Assembly: GCA_016165875.1 (NCBI GenBank)
Contig: JABBOT010000003.1
Coordinates: 23,330,441-23,394,440 of the forward strand
Direction: 5' to 3'
DNA length: 64,000 bases
From: Acanthopleura granulata
Lineage: Eukaryota > Mollusca > Polyplacophora > Chitonida > Chitonidae
This document shows positions 1 to 11,400 of this stretch, piece by piece (within the stretch, counting starts at the first letter, position 1; each line of letters begins with the position of its first letter). The position numbers and the translations under genes were made by a program. Below the pieces are notes generated by a model that was not told the DNA's origin, did not search any database, and saw only the letters and a list, made by a program, of their open reading frames with translations.

Positions 1-25
1 GGAGTCAAACTTTCGCCGTGCACAT

Positions 26-3000
26 TTACTGGCCAACGCTAACAGCCGTGCCAGACGCCCTCGGTGCTTTGGGGACTCCTTGGCGGCGCTGTAATTCCCG
101 TTCCATGAGATATGCCTGTGCTTTACAAATAGGCGCCTTTTTGGTAATGTAGGACAGTCTGTACTCGGTGTCAAAGTCGAAGTTCCCAATCACTTGCTTG
201 GGTTTGTTGTCCGGTTTGTAGTTCTTCGTGGCTTCAGACCTCTTCGGAGTGTAAGTTCTGCGGGTCGTAGACTCCCCGGAGAAGGGTTCCGTGGAGGGTA
301 TATAGCTGTGACTCTCGTGAAAGTCCCCATAACGGGGCCGGGGGTTCACCTGAGGTCCCCAGTTACGGAAGAACACGTTGTTCATCGTGGTGCCTTCAAA
401 CTTGGACTCTCCTTGGTGGATCTTGGGCTCGGGTTTGGTTGCTCGGGCCGTGAAAGCCGAGTCCAGATCTATGGGCATGTAGTCTCTCTGGAAGGCAGAG
501 ACAGACCAATTGTTGACATCAAGTGTTTTGACGACTGCTTTATTAACAGTTATGTCGTCGAGTAAAGAAGAAATTTAGTACATGTCCAACTTGGATTTCG
601 TCAAACCGTTCGTATGTTCTTAAAAGATAAATAGCTGTAATCAAATGCCGAATGTCTGTACAGAGTAAATCACCTCAAACCTATGTAATGTTGGACAATT
701 TTATGTGATTCAAAGAAATTTACGTATAACTTTTTCATTTCTCTTTGCGACAGTTATTACACGGAGAAAGATGGCTACTTGCATCGTAAAAAAATCCAAG
801 CATAAAATTACTGGCGATTTAGTGCCTGTATGTGCCATTTTTCTACACACCCGTTGGGAAGTCTGTGTCTCAAACTTGACAGTCGGGGGCTGGTAGTTCT
901 CTTTATCCCTCTTACAACTCTCCGTGACAGGGTGTTGGCGGATGTCGTGGCCTCTATATGTGGCTCTCTGTTCCGTGTCAAAACAACGCCTGGAATCAGA
1001 ACCAAGGAACAAAACAGCGCTAAATCAAGGGCATCCAAGTAATATTTCATGCAGCATTTGAATCCACTTACAAATGAAGCCTCATTTTTTAACCAAAGTG
1101 AACAATGCATGCATTATGTCAACAAAAGTATACACAACATTTACCACTGTCAGGTTATCGCTAATATCGGTATGATTAGACAGTGAGAGCTTTATGTAAA
1201 CAATTATGATAATTCACCTGTAATAAGGAAATGGCTGCTTAAACCAGTCATCGCCACCCATGTAGGAGTTATAGTGGTACAGATCATGTCGAAGATTATT
1301 TAAAATTGGCAATCTTGGCATATTCCCCTCCCGGCGCTATAAACAATTTAGGTATATAGGTCGCCCTGGTATTCTGTGACCTTGTGACTTTTGGCGTCTT
1401 GGGTGTTCAATACATGGTGTTCCATTCCCCATATTAGTGATATTAAATAATATTTAAAATAAAAAGCAAACGGCTTATTCCTACTGAGCACCAAAAACTA
1501 TCTTCCAGACATAAGTAACATCCTAACCCGAAAGAACAAAAGGGATCGTGCGTGCCATGCCTATACCACGAGACGCGTGTATATTTATTTATTTATATGA
1601 TTGGTGTTTGCGCCGTACTCAAGAGTATTTCACTTATACGACGGTGGCCAACATTATGGTGGGAGGAAACCGGGCACAGCTCGGCGGAAACCCAGGAATA
1701 TCCATACATTGATGGCAGGCCTTCCTACGTAAGGCCGGAGAGGAAGCCAGCATGAGCTGGACTTGAACTCAAAGCGGACTCGTGTATAATACAAATGCTT
1801 TTAATGTTAATCACTTCTTTCTTTCGTTGGTGTTTAACACCGCTTTCTTAAGCATTGGTCAATATATATGACGGCGATCAAATTTATTTGTGGAAGAAAC
1901 CGGAGCTCACCGAGTTACCCCTTCGATCCAGCCGAAGACATTCGACATCCAACATATTAGGACTGGATGTATTAATTGCATAAGTCGATATTTCCATGCC
2001 AACAATGGTTTTTCCTGGCTTTAAATGTCATCTGACAATGTTAGTATTCTGGTGAGAAAAAAAAATAAAACAACTGATTGAAATCCATACCAGGCAAGTT
2101 ATGGCATTTAGCTGACAAATGGACACGGGATCTTACCCATTATCAAATGTAAGGTCAATGCAGGGCAGAGGAGGGTCAACGGGCTTAGGAGGTGAGGGCT
2201 GAATTCCATTCTTAAATCCCCCGAAGTCGTGCTTAGTCTGTGTCTCGCCACTGAAGCGTCCCTTAGGGTAGTTGAGTCGTGATCGTGGATTGGCCGGCAC
2301 AGCCCTGTGCTGTCCAATGAATCCCTTGTAGGCCTCTCGAGCTGTTGTACCCAGGTCCATGTCACCTAAAACAGTCACCAGGGTTTGTTGTGGGCTCCAA
2401 TGGCTTACAAAATAACGAACAAAAGACACTTGTCTTGCATTATAATACATTAACAAGCAACATGAAGGTAGCCAGATTTCGGACGAGCTTTGACAAAATG
2501 TTCCGTTGGGATGCTGGTCAACACTTAGCTCTGACAGCGGTTAGCGATGTTCCCAGCTCAGCTTACGCAGTAATTGAAAGCTAAGCTGGGAAGAATGAAA
2601 CAGGTCTCAGGTCTAGTCCGTATTAGAGCCAAGGCACTCTCTAAAAATCACGAAGTTCCAGTGGTACACAGTAGGCTATTCCAGGAAAAATGACATTCAC
2701 AATTTTTCACTCATTATTGTGAATTATAAATTGTGTAATTTGACTAACAATACCACAATGGCAAGTGTATTAGTGGTACACAACGTCGTTAACTCTGGAG
2801 TGTAAATTTGAGTTCAGAGGTTACACATCCTTATCTCCATCACATATCGTACACATCGTACACACTGACTATTCACTTACCCTCAATGACTATGTTGGTT
2901 GTGGCCGCCGAGGCTTTGGCTGTGTCTAAAGGAGGCACGTATTTGCCCTTGTACGAGTTTCTACAAGTGCTCTCCGGCAGCGGGTTTTTATCGGGATATA

Positions 3001-6000
3001 ATATAGACCCTGTTGAATGAAACAGACATCATTTTAATTCTAAACCAAAAGAGCATATCATTTAGTTTCCTTGAATACTCACATTTTAAGCATTTACATT
3101 CATCTTTATCTGCACCTTCACACTGTCAAGGTTTCTTTTTCCGCTTTCCTATGGAAAATCTCTTGACCTTCTTCATTACTACAACCAAAGTCATTCCTGT
3201 ACAGATGACCTCTGGTATAGCGAGAATGCTTTATCTGACGCAAATGTCACATTCGTGTACTTTAAATGATGATATTTGAGTGGTTCATAATGAGTATTTT
3301 CACGAAGTACTTCGTAGAATTAGACCCATTCATTGTTTCCTACCGGCAAAACTGGGAAGTTCCTGAAACGCCATCTGGGGTTGCGCCACCCATTGTTTGA
3401 AGTGCTCCCTAGTGGTGGTAAGTGACGTCATAGGCCCGGACACGGGTTCGCGGGTATCGGCTGGCCCTGCCACGCGCCGGGTCGACGGCTCCGTTTCCTT
3501 ACGGATGAACTCTCGCCCATAGTTGGTATCGAACTCCATACGGCCAGAGGGCGGTTTGTAGGTCTCCTCCTGGAGAGTAAATTATCGTTGATATTCGAGA
3601 ATGTGTACGGTCTAAACTTTCAGAGCGAAATTAGATGGTGGGCGTTTTGCATTTAATAACGCTTAAAATATTTTTTAAAAATTGATTAATAGTCAAATAA
3701 TATACATATTTAAGAACATATACATGCAGCAATGCGGCAGTTTGATAAGTTGCTGTCATATTTACCTGTCTTAAAAGCTTAGCCTTCTCCGCATTTCTAA
3801 AGGGGCGGAACTGTGCACGTTGGTTTGTAACAAAACTCATGGGTGGAGGATTCAAGTCACGAGGAGAGGGCGGCGGACGTTTGCTAGATCGTGGCCGGAC
3901 TTCTGGGTGTTCCCGGAATGTTGCCCCATACGCTGTCTCCAGGGGCTCGTGGGTGTTCCTCCGGGCAGTCTGAGGAAACTTCTTCTTATGGCGCCTGTTG
4001 AAAATTTGTATACAATTCTTCATTTCACTTGCTCATTTAAATTTGATTATTGTTTCAAAGCAGTACTCAGGAATAGATTACTTGTATGACGGCGATAAGG
4101 TTTATGAGTGGAAAAAGTCGGGTAGCTCCCCGAGGCAGTGCCCTTAGGACACCACATCCCCGGGACAGGTTTATGGGCCATCCTCTGGGCAGCGCCCTCA
4201 AGGCACCACATCTCCTGGACACGTTTATGGGTGGTCCTCCAGGCAGCGCCCTCAACACAACCACATGACCCTATCAGGTTTATGGGTAGTCCTCGGGGCA
4301 GTGCCCTTTCGACACCACATCGCCGGGACAGATTTATGGGAGGTCATTCGGTCAGCACCCTCCAAACACCACATCGCTGGGTCAGGTTTATGGGTAGTCC
4401 TCTGGACAGCCCCCTGAAGAAACACAATGACCAGGTCAGGTTTATAAATGGTCCTCTGGACAGAGCCCTCAAGACACCACATCGCCGGGACAGGTTTCTG
4501 GGTGGTCCTCCGTGCAACGGCCTCAAGACACCACATCACCAGGTCAGGTTTACGGGTGGTCCTTTGTGCAGCACCCTCAAGACACCAGATGACCGAGTCA
4601 GGTTTATAGGTGGTCCTCCGGGAGCACCCTCAAGACAAAACATAGCCGGGTGAGGTTTATGGGTGGTTCTCCTGGCAGCGCCCTCAAGACACCGCGTTGC
4701 CCTATCAGGTTTATCGATGGCCCTTCGGGCAGCGCCCTCAAGAGAACCACATGACCCTACCAGGTTTTTGGGTGGTCCTGCGGGCAGCGCCCTAAGAACA
4801 CCGCGTCACTAGGTCATATTCATGGATAGAGGAAGCCAACCTTGATTTTGGGGACACAACTCCATCAGGTCAGGTTTATGCGTGGAAAAAGTTGGTTGAT
4901 CCCTCAAGGCATTATCCGGCACGATCTGCGTCTGTATGCTTATTTAAGATAATGACAGGCACAGTATTGCGTCTGCTTGCTTATATAAAGTACTCTGATA
5001 ATGTCAGATTATCAGGGCACCGGATCATCGGGTCAGGTGTATGGGTGGAGAAGTTTGTCGGTGGAGCCTTCAGGGCAGCAGATCACCAGATCAGGTGTAT
5101 GGGTGGAGAAGGTGGTCGGTGGAGCCTTCAGGACAGCAGATCACCAGATCAGGTGTATGGGTGGAGAAGGTGGTCTGTGGAGCCTTCAGGACACCGGTCA
5201 GGTTTATTGTTGAAGAAGGATATCGGTGGAAACCTCAGGACACCAGATCACCTGGTCAATTTTATCGGTAGAGGAAGTTATTGGTGAAGCCCCTATAGGA
5301 CAAGACATCGAGAGGTTAAGGATATGTTTTGATCTTTTGATTTGCATGCAGTCGCAGACAAACCATTGGAGGGTATATATTCCAACATCCAGCCTCAGTG
5401 GACAGGGATTCTGAGATTGGCTTTTTCCAAATCCAATATTTGAGTTCATAATTTAAACATGTTTATACACGTTCATTAATTCGTGTTTCATTTTGAAGTT
5501 CAAATCCTGACCCAAAACTGCATGTCCGTACTTGTAAGCAATCTATGGTAAAACGAACATAGCATGTGTAATTAATGTTCTTGATTACTTTAATTCATTT
5601 CTGTTCAAAAAAGTTAACTCCAAAAAGTTAGTCTTTTAATGATATAACTGTGAAGTACATCAATGAATCTTTATCTTGGCCCAACATGGAAACATTTTGA
5701 GCCGTGGTATAAATTTGACAAATGTATAGTAACAAGGTATGTATATTAACTTTGCTGTATCTGAGATATCTCATGTTAATTAATCTTTCTTCATATTTAC
5801 TGATAATCTCTTAATAATTTACGGCCATTTTCACAGCATTCACCACTTTGTCATACATTCGATAGCAAGTTTTTATGTTCAGATCATGAAGCTCATAAAA
5901 AAGTCATTATACTCTGCACCTGTGAAGGATTGCTCGATAACAGCTTAATCAATAGATTAAAGGCTGTCTCATTGTTAATGTCTACTCGGCTGCACACATT

Positions 6001-6525
6001 ATAGTATGTCCGATGAAGTTGTCAGCTTACTCTCTATATACAAACGTGCACGCCAGAACTTGTCCAAATCAAATCTGACGGCGATATATTGAGTAACAGA
6101 CAAGATTTAACCCCGCTGACTTGTACAGTATAAGGTATTTCATTCGCAAACACAAAGAGTAAATAGTAATTTTGGATCGGGAAGAGAGCAACGCACATAC
6201 AATGCTTGGTTTTTCGTTAGTATAAAGGTATATGAAATATGCCTTCATGGTAACGGGGTATATTTAATGTATACCGGAGACTTGTTAAATGGTGCTTCCT
6301 ATAAAAGGATGGCTCAGTAGTTCAATAACTGATTCATGTAAAGCCATATGTATTCGAAAATAGTCACTTTTCGCAAAAGACTCTAACAAGATGCATGCAT
6401 GAGTAGGTCTACAGCATGCTTGTATCCTGTTTAGATGCAGATATCTAGTCAACTCACCCACAATCACACAGTTTGCTGATTGTCTCTTCGTCCAAAGCAT
6501 CGGATATTTTGCTAGCGTCACACAT
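26..6525 (-). CDS. SAXO: SAXO-family protein (stabilizer of axonemal microtubules), six exons, 446 aa
   Basis: Coding exons in transcription order are 6525-6458, 3994-3766, 3569-3344, 3009-2881, 2365-2137 and 485-26. All junctions are GT-AG and all phases agree, giving 1341 nt with TAA at 28-26. The first exon encodes MCDASKISDALDEE and ends LCDCG. Spliced to the next exon it gives CDCGRHKKK, matching the Cys-rich N-terminus of SAXO1/SAXO2. The rest carries the spaced Mn-type repeats of the family: 'KPPSGRMEFDTNYGREF', 'SLTTTREHFKQW', 'PFSGESTTRRTYTPK' and 'KFEGTTMNN'. In known members these repeats bind and stabilise microtubules of cilia, flagella and centrioles. The length is close to the roughly 400-475 aa usual for the family. 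The last acceptor is read as ccagag|A at 485, because only that phase joins GG to the frame. I cannot tell SAXO1 from SAXO2. Intron 1 (2.5 kb) holds two minisatellites. Confidence 0.9.
1581..1785 (-). mobile_element. SINE-like repeat, family A, minus orientation
   Basis: Read on the minus strand, this copy ends in the shared tail: a CCATAATGTTGG part, a segment resembling GTATAAGTGAAATACTCTTG, then an (AAATA)n stretch (TTTATTTATTT at 1583-1595 on plus). The 5' part carries GAGTTCAAGTCCAGCTCATG, which resembles a tRNA B box. It lies in the intron between the last two SAXO exons. Confidence 0.8.
1815..1990 (+). mobile_element. Interspersed repeat, family B copy
   Basis: Contains GTTGGTGTTTAACACCG followed by ATATGACGGCGATC and GGAAGAAACCGGAGCTCACC. 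The same order of motifs occurs near 7795-7960 and 18060-18330, and reversed at 7340-7590. It is also the closest relative of the left edge of the 54-bp array. The copy is decayed and has no coding capacity. Confidence 0.65.
4085..4830. repeat. 54-bp minisatellite, about 13 degenerate copies
   Basis: The motif CAGGTTTATGGGTGGTCC recurs, with variation, at about 4166, 4220, 4275, 4329, 4383, 4437, 4491, 4545, 4599, 4652, 4706, 4761 and 4815. Spacing is 53-55 bp, nearly always 54. Each unit continues with a GGGCAGCGCCCTCAAGACAC-like part and a variable CATCGCCGGGA end. The array sits in intron 1 of the SAXO gene. Its left edge (4085-4135) resembles the core of the interspersed repeat at 1870-1920, so the array probably grew from a copy of that element. 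Because 54 is a multiple of three, long open frames run through it. Confidence 0.92.
4860..5285. repeat. 58-bp minisatellite related to the 54-bp array, about 4-5 copies
   Basis: A diverged CAGGTTTATGCGTGG unit at 4871 is followed by 'CAGGTGTATGGGTGGAGAAG' units starting near 5034, 5092 and 5150. A shorter unit starts at 5199 after about 9 bp were lost, and a decayed unit follows. The middle units are almost identical to each other, so their amplification looks recent. The start of the unit is the same as in the neighbouring 54-bp array but its second half differs (GGTCGGTGGAGCCTTCAGGA). The array lies within SAXO intron 1. Confidence 0.88.
5290..6457. other. Rest of SAXO intron 1, no feature seen
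   Basis: This AT-rich sequence lies between the minisatellites and the first SAXO exon. I see no splice-bounded coding stretch, tandem repeat or clear copy of the local repeat families. Confidence 0.6.
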
Positions 6526-7339
6526 CTTGTCGCGAATCTGTCAGTCTGGCCAGAAGGTGTGATATTTGTCACGCCAATCAGTGCCTGGGCTCGTGTGTTT
6601 TTAACGGCTTATCTATTATCTGTTTGATAAATTTCAACGTTTATACATTTTACCCGAGGTCAAGTGTGGAATATATCAGGAGAATCTGATGGATGTAGCA
6701 CCAGGTTATAACACACTACCCCGTTCTAAGCTCACCAGGTCTGAATCTCTCAGACTGTCCCTATATCAAAGAGCCTTCGGCAAATCGACCAGGGGACTTG
6801 TTTACTGGAGTCACTTGCCCGGTAGCAACAACCACATGCGGTGATTCTACCTGGATACCAGGCACTCGGGACAGATCGGACCGACTCGGGGGTTCTAATC
6901 TTCATGGTTCGTTTGCTTTGTTCAAGTTCTCTGCCGGCGCTGTGATATTAATATACTGATAATGAGTTGTTATTGATATAGCCTAGCCTGGTACTTGTTC
7001 TTGGCAGTTCTCCACTGGGTCTTAGCACCTCAGTGCTGGCGCACAATGAGTATTTACACCATTACAGTCCATTGTGGTTTACCCAGCCATAGTATTACAC
7101 CACTGTAACCACCAAATCACCCGGCCCCCACTCCCTCTCAACCTCACCCCACAGGCACACGCGGCTCCCGGAGCTTTCGATAAAGTTGGCCTTTACGGCC
7201 CGCATGCCTATATACGTATGTATGGACTTTATGTATAGCTAGTTGTGTTTTCTCTAATTTTCTGGTACCGGTGTAGGCTCTAGTTTGGTGTTTGCCTGCT
7301 CTCACTCTTCGTTGATAAGCGATCAGCAATGCTCTTATA

Positions 7340-7590
7340 TGTCAATTTGTGCAGTCTAACGTTCATTGCAGAAGATAGCACATGTGCATATCCCTGCTTG
7401 CGTCACATGTAGAAATCTCTGTTAGTAATTTGCCAAAAGTCGGCGGTTTATGCCGGGCACTCCGGTATCTTTCACCCATAAGCTGACCGTCATCGTATAA
7501 GTGAAAAATTCCTCAGGATGGCTTTTAACAATTACGGCCAAATAAATAAATCATTTATTAGGCCTAAATAAATAAATAAATAAATAAATA
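7340..7590 (-). mobile_element. Interspersed repeat, family B, with (AAATA)n tail
   Basis: Contains GCAGTCTAACGTTCATTGCA near 7351, then TTAGTAATTTGCCAAAAGTC, GTCATCGTATAAGTGAAAAA and an (AAATA)n tail at 7565-7590. The same block order is seen at 15400-15605 and 25905-26085. The strand assignment takes the ATGACGG core, which reads on minus, as forward. Confidence 0.75.
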
Positions 7591-7794
7591 AGTATGTAAA
7601 ACAAAGTTGAGCGTATACAGTCGCCGTAAGGCAACTTCTTCGATTGGCCCTTCGTATGACGGGACATTTCCGTTACTTGGTGTCCTGTCGTCAGTTTTTT
7701 CCGGCGTTCGAGTGAGGCAACATTTTGAACATGGCGGCCTTGAGGCTATAGTCTGTAGAAATCGTGTTCGGATCGACGTTAAACTGAACACTAG

Positions 7795-7960
7795 CTGATT
7801 GGTGTTAATGTCATGTTCACGGATTTTTCACTCATATGACGGCAGTTAGTGTACGGGTGTATGGTGGATACAGGACTGGCCAGATTAAATCATCGACCTT
7901 CACCAGGTCCTAAAGCCTAGCTCTTGCTTACAGGAAATAGTAATACAGTAATTCATTTTC
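7795..7960 (+). mobile_element. Interspersed repeat fragment, family B
   Basis: A GATTGGTGTTAATG start is followed by CATATGACGGCAGTTAGTGT and a degraded body with CATCGACCTTCACCAGGTCC. It lies about 500 bp upstream of VPS26C and is strongly diverged. Confidence 0.5.
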
Positions 7961-8448
7961 TAAATTCATTTTCTTTTCCTATTCTTCATTTTCAATAGGT
8001 TTTAGTAGTTTTCGGTAAAATTTTCTCATTCATTGGACAATGACTGCAGGACTTTATCAATAGATAGTTGTTACAACAATATAAAATAAACTTTTCAGCT
8101 GAATCTAATTGCAGCAAACCCTGGTCATAAAGAGCAATATATTTAACTAACAGACGGCATGCATTATATTTTGGTTGCTTTTTTGTTTCTTGATCTTGGC
8201 TAGGCTATATATCACATACCGGTAGCTAATAGTCTAAACAAGTTGGACAAAGTTTTGTACAACTAGTATTTTAGGCTAAGAATGACACCCAGTTTTTACA
8301 GCTAATTCATTGACACTTTGTCGCAATTTACAGAGAAAAACCTTCAATCTAGTGCTTTCTTAGCCTATGATACAGCGTGTGTGTAAGAGAAGCTGCAGAT
8401 CAGAGTGGCCACGCCCCCTTCGGGAGTCACATGATACAGATGTCCAAA

Positions 8449-11400
8449 ATGGCGACCATTGACATACGCCTGAAGAAAGTGAACAAAATATACACTGATG
8501 GGGTAAGTCGAGAAACTGCTATCTGATGCAAAATGGTTGCCGTTACTCTAGTCTTCTCTAGACACGCTGTTCACTTTTTTGTTTCATGATTTATTAGCGG
8601 TGTCATTATCCTCAACACAACTGAGTCCTGGCATCGTTTACTGCAACAACAACAACACTCGGTTGTCGACACTTCATCCCCGCGCTAGAGGCGACATACA
8701 ACACAGTGAAGTAACTACATGAAACGTTCATCTATGTCTTTATTAGTGTGTTGTATTGGCTGTCGTGAAACTTACAATTCATCCACAATGCTTTCTCCTT
8801 AAATACTAAATATCGAGGGGCTGTTCATAACTTATATTCCTCTTTCATATACAACGTATAGGCCTAATCAACTTAAGCTGTGACGGGCCGGCTCTTCATC
8901 CAAAAGCATAACATTATCCTTTAGGATGAACAGACGGCTCGTCAGAGTTATAATCAACTGAATATGAACATGTATATCTAGCCCAATGAATCAGATGTTG
9001 TATACTACCGATAGTGTACAACTTCTAATTATTTAGACTATTATACACCCAACCTCATAAGTCTTAGCTGTGACCTGAGATGATATAAATTGATTACGCT
9101 ATCTTCATCATGAAGCCTACACTGTACTATTAAATGCTGTTGTTTTTGCCCAGGATCTGGTGGCAGGGGTGATAGTAGTGGACAGTGGGCGCAGTGATCT
9201 CCAGCATCAAGGTATCACCTTAAACATGGAAGGTGCAGTGAGCCTACAGCTTAGCGCCAAAAGTGTTGGCTTATTTGAGGCCTTCTATAACTCCTTAAAG
9301 GTAACAAAATACATTACTTGAGCCAGATTCTTGTAAACAGACAGGATGTGATGGAGTCTCGCTCATTATGTTTTGAGAATGATACCAAATGCCATGTGAT
9401 TTACACATAACGGTACAGTGTTGGCAGTATGTGTTCGATTGGTTTACTGACCTTTCAGTTTACTGAAATGTAGTGACTGTTTCAGAGTTGTTGACCTCTT
9501 CATCATGCTAAGCATTTATGTTGAAGTAGCATCAATTTTATCTTTGATGTCAATCTGTTTTTGTGCTGTACCCCAAAATGTTGACTTGAAGTTTGTAGAG
9601 TAGCATCTATTCATGTATTATTTATTCTTTACAGCCAATCCAGTTGATTAATTACTCTCTTGAAGTGGCCAAACCAGGCAAGTTGCCCAATGGTAGGACA
9701 GAGATTCCATTTGAAATCCCCCTGAAGGGAAAACCAAATAAGCCTTTGTATGAGACATATCATGGAGTCTTCGTCAATATACAGGTCAGTATGGAATGTT
9801 GTCATCATAACATTGACTGTTTCAGTACTGAACATGCTTTTCCAAGATGTGTAATTTGCTTTGATTTTAAAACAAATACACCAACAGGAGGTCTGTGCAT
9901 GAGAAATAATGAAGATGTTGGTTCTATGAAACTTATTTTTCTTTAACAAATACACCAACAGGAGGTCTGTGCATGAGAAATAATGAAGATGTTGGTTCTA
10001 TGAAACTTATTTTTCTTTGCAGTACTCACTGAAAGTGGATGTGAAGCGATCACTGCTGAGTAAAGATCTTCAGAAACAGTGTGAATTTATTGTAGAATAC
10101 AAGGTGAGTTTTTACACTGTTTGTTGTTTAAATGTAATATTTTTATATACGTATCTTATACAAGTCTGTTTCACATAAAATTTGGGAAAACTTTGTCTCA
10201 CCTGAACACTATACATGTAATTGCTGAAAAAAACCTCACTCATATAGATAGTGTTTGCCACATTTTTTCAAGTGCATTTGTTTAAATGATGTACATTTCG
10301 TTTTGGTTCATTCAGGATCAAGACACCAAAGCCAAAGTGAAGTCAGTACCATTTAGCATAACACCAGATACATTAACAAATGTCAAAGAGGTAAGATATG
10401 TCACTGAAAATGATACATTATGAGTTTGAAATATTTAAAGATATATAAGCAAAATATCTCATGCAAACGTTAACGATAATGTATATACTCAGGTATACCC
10501 GGTAATAAACATTTTGAAACTTTGTCAGGAAACCTGAAAAATCCTTTTTTAGTTTATGGTGGTGTATACATGCATTATTGAAAGATAATTTCATAAACCT
10601 GTCAAGTGGTTGTATGGGTTGATTTGGTATGACCACGGTTAGGTGGTTTCATCAACCTCTAAACCTGGCCACAGTTATACAAAGGATACCAATGTTGTGT
10701 AGGACATAAGGAAATAAATAATTCAGTTTCACTGAAGATGTAATGTATATCTAATACAAATGTTTGTCAGTTTACAAATGTCTGAACTCTTTCGCTACCA
10801 TTTGCCCCTTTCAGAGGCTCAAGTTTGATGCTCACTGACATGGTTAACTGACAAACTTCTCTCATTGGCTCGTTTAGTTATCATTATTCAGTGCCTTCTA
10901 ATTGGTTGTTGCTTTGTTGAATTCGATGCTGATTGGTAAGCTTGTATTCTGAAGATCCCTTACAGCCAAGGATTTGCGAATGGCAGAGAGTTAAATATTC
11001 CCTATTGAAAGAATTAAATGCATGATTGTGTACATTTTTTTTCTTTACAGAAACAGAATGTTCCATCATTTAAGATCAAAGGCACACTTAATTCTGCCTC
11101 CATTAGCATTTCCAAACCATTGCAAGGCGAGGTAAGTCACACATCCAAATACAAATACATGTATATATCTCCTGATTATTACAAATGGATTCTTTATACA
11201 GTAGTCTATATTCATCTTGCATTAGAACTCACCCAGGCTAATATTCTCTCTGTCATATTTTGTTTATATTTCTGTTTTACCTTTTAATCAGCATATAACT
11301 TGCTTAGTATATGTGATGTTCAAATGCCGAAAATCCCAAAGGGGTTGGTTGGCTGGAACTTTTTGGTAATCTAGTCTTCTGGTTTCATGGTGCGTGTGCT

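Larger units (their letters stand above)
6526..8430. promoter_or_regulatory. Divergent intergenic region between SAXO and VPS26C
   Basis: About 1.9 kb separates the SAXO start codon (minus) from the first in-frame VPS26C ATG (plus), so promoters for both genes should lie here. It also holds two family B repeat copies (7340-7590 and 7795-7960). I cannot place transcription starts. Just before VPS26C there is a GC-box-like ACGCCCCC at 8411 and an E-box-like GTCACATGAT near 8426. Confidence 0.55.

Noticed and set aside
194..565. 123-aa open frame on plus
   Set aside because: It lies antisense over the last SAXO exon, whose minus-strand frame has matching splice sites and family motifs.
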